Assembly: GCA_045617525.1 (NCBI GenBank) | Contig: JAZLIT010000210.1 | Coordinates: 1-26,644, forward strand | Length of the DNA stretch: 26,644 nt | From: JAZLIT01 sp045617525 | GTDB taxonomy: Bacteria; Bacillota; Bacilli; Bacillales_A; Planococcaceae | Reading direction: 5' to 3' | Shown here: positions 21,960 through 26,644 of the stretch, in pieces | Layout: each line of letters opens with the position of its first letter | How positions within the stretch are numbered: position 1 is the first letter of the stretch | Translations under genes and position numbers: made by a program | Notes under the pieces: model-generated | What the model saw: the letters and a program-made list of their open reading frames with translations, nothing else | Told to the model about the DNA's origin: nothing | Database searches by the model: none

Positions 21960-23624
21960 ATGAATCTTACTACATTTGAAGTCAGCTTTAACAAAACGAT
22001 TTTAAAACGCGGCCGCGACTATTATAAACAGGGTCTTGTCGAGTCACTTGACCGGTTGACAGATACGCGCTGGCAGGCCGAAGTAGACGGTACCTATACG
22101 TACACAGTGACTATCGATATCGATTCAACGGGTATCATTTTAGCTAGACATTGCGATTGTCCATTCGAAGGTGATTGCAAGCATATCGCAGCAGTTCTTT
22201 ACGAATTAAAGGATCAGTTTAAGACAGTGCCAATAACAAAAATACCTTCGCCTGCCAATAAACTATCTTTCGAGCAACTCTTACAAACTCAAACGAAAGA
22301 GCAGCTCATAAATTTGATTCAAAAAATCGCAAAGAGTAACAAGAAAGTAAAAAACGACATTGAATTACTCTTTACACCGAAAGAAAAAGATACTTCACTC
22401 GCAGCTGCCAAAAAGATTATTATGCGACATCTTAATACAGCGAAGGATCGAAGTGGTTTTATCTCCTGGCGTCAAACTTCGTACGCTATAGAAGGAATTG
22501 AAATTATACACGAACGTATTCATGCATTATTCGATGATGAAGAATATATGAACGCATTACAGCTTGCATTTCTGTGCTTCAATTCAGCACTTAATGCACT
22601 TGAATATGCAGATGATTCATCAGGCGAAATCGGTGGATGTATAGATGAAAGTCTACATCTTGCCTCCGAAGCTGTTTCCCATGGTGCTGATACATGGGAT
22701 AAAAAACAAATAAAGCAGGCATATGCTTTGCTCATAAAAGAGTCGCAAAATCCTGTTTTAGATGGTTGGTCTGATTGGAAAATAGAAATTCTCAGCGCGA
22801 GTATTCCACTTTGCATGGACGATGAAACCCAGCAACAGTTTATAGCTTTGCTCCAATCTCAACAATTGCCAAAAAGTAATAACTGGGGTGACAACTATTT
22901 TAATAAAGAGTTACGTGAACTTCATTTTAAAGTAATCTCGCTTAAATCCTCTAGCGATGAGCTAGAGAAATTTTTAGAGCAAAATTTAGGTGATGAAAAT
23001 ATGCGTACACGTGTTATTGAATCCTCGCTCAATCAGCAAGACTATGAAAAAGCACTTAAGCTAGCAATAGAAGGCGTCCAACACGATGCAAATTCACTTG
23101 GTCTAGTCAGCAAATGGAATCGCTATATGTATAAAGCGTACACAGGGCTAAATAATATTGCGGAAATGAAAAAATTAGCCATGCACTTAGTCATTAATGG
23201 GGATTATGACTATTACCCAGAAGTAAAAATTCTACATGCTGATAATTGGGCTACCACACTCGAAAGTCTTCTAAATACGCTACATAAAGAGGAATCTTAT
23301 TTATATGGCAAGATTATCGTAGAAGAAAATCAATACAAACGTATTTTAGCTTATTGCCAAGACGAACCAATGCTTATTGAATCCTATTACACGCATATTA
23401 GAGCACATTATTACGAAGATGTTTGCGCACTTTTCATAGAATACATTGAAACTAGTGCTAAGCAGGCTAGCGATCGCACTCGTTATAAAGATGTTTGCAG
23501 GATAATTAAAACCATGCACGAAGCAGGGTATCAAGTCGAATCGAGTCACCTGATTAATGATTTAATGCAAACGTATGCAAGACGTCCTGCCTTTATAGAT
23601 GAATTACAAAAAAATTCAAAATAA
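21960..23624 (+). CDS. SWIM zinc-finger domain protein of unknown function
   Basis: A 554-residue protein whose first 85 residues form a SWIM domain: a beta-rich stretch followed by HCDCPFEGDCKHIAAVL, giving the CxCxnCxH zinc site at C65, C67, C73 and H75. SWIM domains bind DNA or proteins. The remaining roughly 450 residues look mostly alpha-helical with repeated leucine/aromatic patterns, like TPR-type solenoids; this is inference from composition. No catalytic motif was recognised. In other Bacillota such SWIM proteins often sit next to SNF2-type helicases, but no helicase is seen here. It is one of only two plus-strand genes and is inserted between ispF and ispD, convergent with ispD. Confidence 0.85.
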   Translation: MNLTTFEVSFNKTILKRGRDYYKQGLVESLDRLTDTRWQAEVDGTYTYTVTIDIDSTGIILARHCDCPFEGDCKHIAAVLYELKDQFKTVPITKIPSPANKLSFEQLLQTQTKEQLINLIQKIAKSNKKVKNDIELLFTPKEKDTSLAAAKKIIMRHLNTAKDRSGFISWRQTSYAIEGIEIIHERIHALFDDEEYMNALQLAFLCFNSALNALEYADDSSGEIGGCIDESLHLASEAVSHGADTWDKKQIKQAYALLIKESQNPVLDGWSDWKIEILSASIPLCMDDETQQQFIALLQSQQLPKSNNWGDNYFNKELRELHFKVISLKSSSDELEKFLEQNLGDENMRTRVIESSLNQQDYEKALKLAIEGVQHDANSLGLVSKWNRYMYKAYTGLNNIAEMKKLAMHLVINGDYDYYPEVKILHADNWATTLESLLNTLHKEESYLYGKIIVEENQYKRILAYCQDEPMLIESYYTHIRAHYYEDVCALFIEYIETSAKQASDRTRYKDVCRIIKTMHEAGYQVESSHLINDLMQTYARRPAFIDELQKNSK

Positions 23625-23630
23625 AAAACA

Positions 23631-23671
23631 ATCCTATTCGGCGAATAAATCTCACTGAATAGGATCATTTT
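23631..23671. terminator. Bidirectional terminator between the SWIM gene and ispD
   Basis: ATCCTATTC (23631-23639) pairs with GAATAGGAT (23657-23665). It is flanked by A-rich sequence on the left and T-rich sequence on the right, so it can end transcription from both converging genes. A GAATA-side alternative fold (ATTC/GAAT) also exists. Confidence 0.7.
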
Positions 23672-24356
23672 ATTGTTTTCGGCTCGCTAATATTGCTTCG
23701 CCAAAAATCAAGTCTTCTTTTGTTGTCATCTTTAAATTCTCATAACTGCTTTCAACGATGTGCACTTCATGACCCAGACGCTCCACTAGCATCGCCTCGT
23801 CTGTACCCAAAAAGCCTACCTTTTCAGCTACGTCCGCCGCTTCTTTCAATAAGTCAAAACGAAATGCCTGTGGTGTTTGAATCATCCAAAGGCTTTCACG
23901 GTCCACGGTTTCAGCAATGACACCATCAGAGCGCACCTTTTTCATCGTATCCTTTGCTCGAACACCTGCGATAGCAGCCCCTTTTTCGAGTGCCGTAGTC
24001 GTCAGTTGCCCAATCGTTTGAGGTAATATAAATGGGCGTGCTGCATCATGTACAAGAACGATTTCCACCGATTCCATTTCCTTAATGCAGGAATGAACCG
24101 AATGTTGGCGCTCTTCTCCTCCTGCCGGTAAACCTTTTACCTTTGTGATCTCGTATTGAGCAAGCAAATCTAAGATAAATGTACGTTCCTCATCCTTCAC
24201 GGCAAGCCAAATGCCCGTACAATTCAAATCACGCTCGAACACTTGCAATGTGTGGATTAGAATAGGTATACCTGCTAAATGTAAAAATAATTTATTTTGG
24301 CCTGCACCCATTCGTTTTCCACTGCCTGCTGCTGGCAAAACAACCTCATACAACAA
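23670..24356 (-). CDS. ispD: 2-C-methyl-D-erythritol 4-phosphate cytidylyltransferase
   Basis: MEP-pathway enzyme that joins MEP and CTP to give CDP-ME. It shows the nucleotidyltransferase loop VVLPAAGSGKRMGAGQNK, then GGEERQHSVHS, VLVHDAARPF, IQTPQAFRFDLL and GFLGTDEAMLVE. The frame is open to an ATG at 24410 that overlaps the yacL stop. That extension is unlike the family N-terminus. TTG at 24356 gives MLYEVVLPAAG, aligning with the B. subtilis start MSYDVVIPAAG (228 versus 232 residues), and an AGAGG site lies 11 nt upstream. GTG at 24365 is the other possibility. It follows yacL after about 31 nt, probably as one operon. Confidence 0.94.
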   Translation of the reverse strand: MLYEVVLPAAGSGKRMGAGQNKLFLHLAGIPILIHTLQVFERDLNCTGIWLAVKDEERTFILDLLAQYEITKVKGLPAGGEERQHSVHSCIKEMESVEIVLVHDAARPFILPQTIGQLTTTALEKGAAIAGVRAKDTMKKVRSDGVIAETVDRESLWMIQTPQAFRFDLLKEAADVAEKVGFLGTDEAMLVERLGHEVHIVESSYENLKMTTKEDLIFGEAILASRKQ

Positions 24357-24387
24357 ATTCTTCACTTCCTCTAATAGCAACCTCGTC

Positions 24388-25464
24388 TTAATCTTCTTTC
24401 GGCTTGGCAAAAATCATACGTCCTGCTGAAGTTTGCAAGACACTCGTCACCGTTACTTGAATCATTTGTCCGATATAACTACGTCCACCTTCAACAACGA
24501 TCATTGTGCCGTCATCTAAATAAGCTACGCCTTGATTATGCTCTTTACCGTCTTTAATCATTAGCACCTGCATGTCCTCACCAGGTATTACGACTGGCTT
24601 AACTGCATTTGCTAAGTCATTAATATTTAGCACCATTACCTGATGCAATTCACATACTTTATTCAGATTAAAATCGTTCGTCAAAATCGAGCCGCTCATA
24701 TTTTTAGCTAGACGAACTAGCTTCATATCTACCTCTTGAACATCCTCGTAATCTTCCTCTACGATTAAAACCTTTGAAGCACGTTCATCTTGCAGTCGCT
24801 TTAAAACATCTAACCCTCGTCTACCTCTTGTACGCTTCAACGTATCTGAAGAATCCGCAATATGCTGTAATTCAGATAACACAAATTGAGGAACTACTAA
24901 AATCCCCTCTACAAAACCCGTTTCAGATATATCCGCAATACGCCCATCAATAATAACGCTCGTATCTAATAATTTATATGTGGCAGTCATTGAATTGCTA
25001 CTAGTCACGTCGCCGCCTTTTTTACGAGCACCCGACTTTGGTATAAACATTTGAATAATTTCATCACGCTTTTGAAAACCTGTTCGGAAACCTAAATAGC
25101 CAAGGAGAATCGATAACATTAATGGAACTACATTAATAAACGGGAAATCGAATGTGCTAATAGCAAATCCCCCAAGGAATGCCACCATTAAACCGATAAT
25201 CAACCCAAGCGTTCCAAATAATAGATCACCTGCTGGTAATTTAAAAAGCAATTCTTCTAACCATGTAATTAGCCGCACAAAATAATCCGAAAGCATAAAG
25301 GACAATGAAAATAAAATCGCAGCACCAAAAAATACCGAAATATAAGGACTATTTAACACCGGATTAGATGATAAATTCATAAATTCGTATAATGGCGGTA
25401 ACAATACGAGACCTAATGCGCCTCCCAGGAATAAAAATGCAATTTGAATAACTCTTTTTAACAT
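24388..25464 (-). CDS. yacL: PIN/TRAM-domain membrane protein YacL
   Basis: Conserved Bacillota membrane protein whose cellular role is not established. The 358 residues have four predicted membrane spans in the first roughly 135 (for example FLFLGGALGLVLLPPLYEFM and LLFGTLGLIIGLMVAFLGGF). A cytoplasmic PIN nuclease-like domain follows (LLDTSVIIDGRIADI, with acidic residues, and ILTNDFNLNKVCEL). A C-terminal TRAM domain is seen in NQGVAYLDDGTMIVVEGG and ends AGRMIFAKPKED. The ATG at 25464 is 5 nt after GGAGGTGA; an upstream ATG at 25482 lacks a ribosome-binding site. In B. subtilis yacL lies just after radA-disA. Here the upstream neighbour is a divergent permease. Confidence 0.93.
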   Translation of the reverse strand: MLKRVIQIAFLFLGGALGLVLLPPLYEFMNLSSNPVLNSPYISVFFGAAILFSLSFMLSDYFVRLITWLEELLFKLPAGDLLFGTLGLIIGLMVAFLGGFAISTFDFPFINVVPLMLSILLGYLGFRTGFQKRDEIIQMFIPKSGARKKGGDVTSSNSMTATYKLLDTSVIIDGRIADISETGFVEGILVVPQFVLSELQHIADSSDTLKRTRGRRGLDVLKRLQDERASKVLIVEEDYEDVQEVDMKLVRLAKNMSGSILTNDFNLNKVCELHQVMVLNINDLANAVKPVVIPGEDMQVLMIKDGKEHNQGVAYLDDGTMIVVEGGRSYIGQMIQVTVTSVLQTSAGRMIFAKPKED

Positions 25465-25484
25465 ACAATTCACCTCCAACATTA

Positions 25485-25513
25485 ATTATACATGGTTCAT
25501 TCCCAATTGGCGA
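25485..25513 (-). promoter_or_regulatory. Promoter of yacL-ispD
   Basis: A perfect -10 TATAAT (25485-25490), a 17-nt spacer and -35 TCGCCA (25508-25513, 4 of 6) lie 20 nt upstream of the yacL start. This would give yacL-ispD their own promoter. Confidence 0.6.
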
Positions 25514-25633
25514 CGAAGAAACACCCTCGTTGTTATACAACACAGAACTACAATTTATTCTAACTTACAACAAAATACGCTACTTAAAATAATATTTTTC
25601 TGGTTCAAGTATAAATTCATTATTAAATTCCTG

Positions 25634-25662
25634 TTGAATTAGCATTATATCTTTGCATTAAT
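25634..25662 (+). promoter_or_regulatory. Weak candidate promoter of the AceTr permease gene
   Basis: -35 TTGAAT (25634-25639), a 17-nt spacer and -10 ATTAAT (25657-25662), each 4 of 6, lie about 100 nt upstream of the permease. Better-placed but poorer elements occur near 25691-25718. The true promoter is uncertain. Confidence 0.3.
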
Positions 25663-25767
25663 GTCAAACTTCTTTCAAAATCGACAATACTTGTAGTTAT
25701 ACAAATTATTTTAAGATAAAATCCGAATGTAGCAGAATTTCGGCAACATAAGATAGGGGATATTCAC

Positions 25768-26379
25768 ATGGGGGAAACAAAAGAGATAAAAATTCAAACA
25801 GCAGATCCATCAGCTATTGGCCTTTTTGGTTTAGCAATCGTTACGTTAGTTGCTTCTACACAAAAACTTGGTTGGACTGATGGATTAGGTTTAATCATTC
25901 CTTGGGCAATTTTCTTAGGTGGTATTGCACAGTTTTATGCTTCTGTATTAGATTCGAAGCATAACAATACATTTGGTACAACAGCTTTCGGTGCATACGG
26001 ATTATTCTGGATGGCCGTTGGGATGGGCTGGTTTGTTCAAGTAGGGTTCTTTGGGGAAGCGTTACAAGCATCTGTAGATTCACGTCAACTTGGTGTGGTG
26101 TATTTAGGATATTTAGTTTTTACAGTATTCATGACTATTGGTGCTCTAGAAACGAACAAAGTTTTATTTGCAATTTTCTTCTTAATCAACTTCTTATTCA
26201 TCGGGTTAGCATTTAGCTCACTAGGCATAATGGAACACAGCATGCACTTACTAGCTGCTTACGCTGAATTATTAGTTGGTATTTTATCTCTTTACGGTGC
26301 AGGTGCAAGTGTTTTAAACAAACACTTTGGCTACACATTCCTTCCAATCGGAAAACCATTTGGTATTTTCAAGAAGTAG
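25768..26379 (+). CDS. GPR1/FUN34/YaaH (AceTr) family acetate/succinate permease
   Basis: A 203-residue membrane protein of the AceTr family, whose members (E. coli SatP, yeast Ady2) carry acetate or succinate with protons. Six hydrophobic segments are visible, starting with the family signature region DPSAIGLFGLAIVTLVAST (about 13-31; a variant of NPAPLGL). IIPWAIFLGGIAQFYASVLD, GTTAFGAYGLFWMAVGMGW and a last span AAYAELLVGILSLYGAGASV follow. AGGGG lies 8 nt before the ATG. It is transcribed divergently from yacL and is followed by a 16-bp terminator stem. Family is firm; acetate as substrate is inferred. Confidence 0.92.
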   Translation: MGETKEIKIQTADPSAIGLFGLAIVTLVASTQKLGWTDGLGLIIPWAIFLGGIAQFYASVLDSKHNNTFGTTAFGAYGLFWMAVGMGWFVQVGFFGEALQASVDSRQLGVVYLGYLVFTVFMTIGALETNKVLFAIFFLINFLFIGLAFSSLGIMEHSMHLLAAYAELLVGILSLYGAGASVLNKHFGYTFLPIGKPFGIFKK

Positions 26380-26418
26380 GGCTTTTGAGAAAAAAATTGG
26401 GTTCTACGTCAAATATTG

Positions 26419-26458
26419 GGGTGTACTGAAATTAGTCATTAATTTCAGTACACCCTTT
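26419..26458 (+). terminator. Strong intrinsic terminator after the permease gene
   Basis: A perfect 16-bp stem (GGGTGTACTGAAATTA, 26419-26434, with 26440-26455), a 5-nt loop and a TTTCT tail begin 39 nt after the permease stop. Confidence 0.88.
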
Positions 26459-26470
26459 CTCACGAAAGGC

Positions 26471-26626
26471 GTTGATTGGAGCTCCGGTGGACCCGAGGGC
26501 CAGCAGGATGCTGGTCATGGAAGCGTTGCGCTCACGACGAGCGCGCTCTTAGCTTCCCTACCTAAATTCTTTAGGGCACGGCTCCAACTAACTAATTCCC
26601 TGCCTTTACGGAGGCAGAAAATTAGT
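26471..26626. repeat. GC-rich multi-branched structured element (possible repeat or structured RNA)
   Basis: This stretch has no good ORF but many complementary arms. The outer pair GTTGATTGGAGC (26471-26482) / GCTCCAACTAAC (26581-26592) matches at all but two positions. It encloses three hairpins: CCAGCA/TGCTGG (26500-26514), GGAAGC/GCTTCC with nested GCGCTC/GAGCGC (26519-26557), and CCTAAA/TTTAGG (26561-26575). A fourth hairpin, ACTAATT/AATTAGT with nested CTGCCT/AGGCAG, follows at 26591-26626. It is more GC-rich than its surroundings and probably continues past the edge. It matches no riboswitch or tRNA I can recall. A dispersed intergenic repeat or structured RNA is inferred; the coding strand is unknown. 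Confidence 0.6.
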
Positions 26627-26644
26627 GGATTTTCCGCACGTGCT

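Noticed and set aside
26471..26592. Cloverleaf-like fold read as a tRNA
   Set aside because: Arm lengths, the 12-nt closing stem and the absence of T-loop (GTTCRANTC) or CCA-type features exclude a tRNA.
1..26644. CRISPR arrays, insertion-sequence transposases, phage genes
   Set aside because: No regularly spaced repeats, transposase or integrase motifs were seen on either strand.

Overview
The window looks like chromosomal core DNA from a low-GC Gram-positive bacterium (Bacillota, Bacillales). Gene order and protein sequences resemble the Bacillus subtilis yacL to fusA region. Details such as a 1226-residue RpoC, no cysE between gltX and cysS, and an AceTr-family permease beside yacL suggest the Solibacillus/Lysinibacillus/Planococcaceae side of the order. 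That placement comes from remembered family sequences, not from a search.

Layout: apart from two genes, everything is on the minus strand, so transcription runs from high to low coordinates. From the right end: an acetate/succinate-type permease (plus strand) with a strong terminator, then a GC-rich, highly folded non-coding element that reaches the window edge. Next, on the minus strand, come yacL (PIN-TRAM membrane protein) and ispD. A plus-strand SWIM zinc-finger gene follows, then ispF, gltX, a cysteine T-box leader with cysS, mrnC, rlmB, rae1 (yacP), sigH, rpmG, secE and nusG. The ribosomal and RNA polymerase block follows: rplK-rplA, L10 leader-rplJ-rplL, rsmC-like, rpoB-rpoC, then rplGB-rpsL-rpsG-fusA. 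fusA is cut by the left edge and lacks its last roughly 125 codons.

How the genes work together: the locus gathers the translation and transcription core. It has two aminoacyl-tRNA synthetases, rRNA and mRNA maturation enzymes (MrnC, RlmB, Rae1, RsmC-like), stalk proteins L11/L1/L10/L12, S12/S7, EF-G, the beta and beta' subunits, NusG, SecE and the post-exponential sigma factor SigH. Two MEP isoprenoid genes (ispD, ispF) sit upstream, as in Bacillus.

Regulation is unusually readable. Intrinsic-terminator-like hairpins lie between secE and nusG, in the L10 leader, between rplL and rsmC, ahead of rpoB, between rpoB and rpoC, and after rpoC. Good sigma-A-type promoters lie ahead of nusG, rplK, rplJ, rpoB and rplGB, so the region reads as a string of partly insulated modules. 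The clearest riboregulator is the cysS T-box, with specifier UGC and a UGGA bulge matching tRNA-Cys.

Most worth a second look are: the multi-branched element at the right end; the terminator-like hairpin between rpoB and rpoC with no clear promoter after it; the nusG start, whose Shine-Dalgarno is 23 nt away across a small hairpin; and the SWIM gene splitting ispD from ispF. No CRISPR array, tRNA, rRNA, prophage or insertion-sequence transposase was seen.
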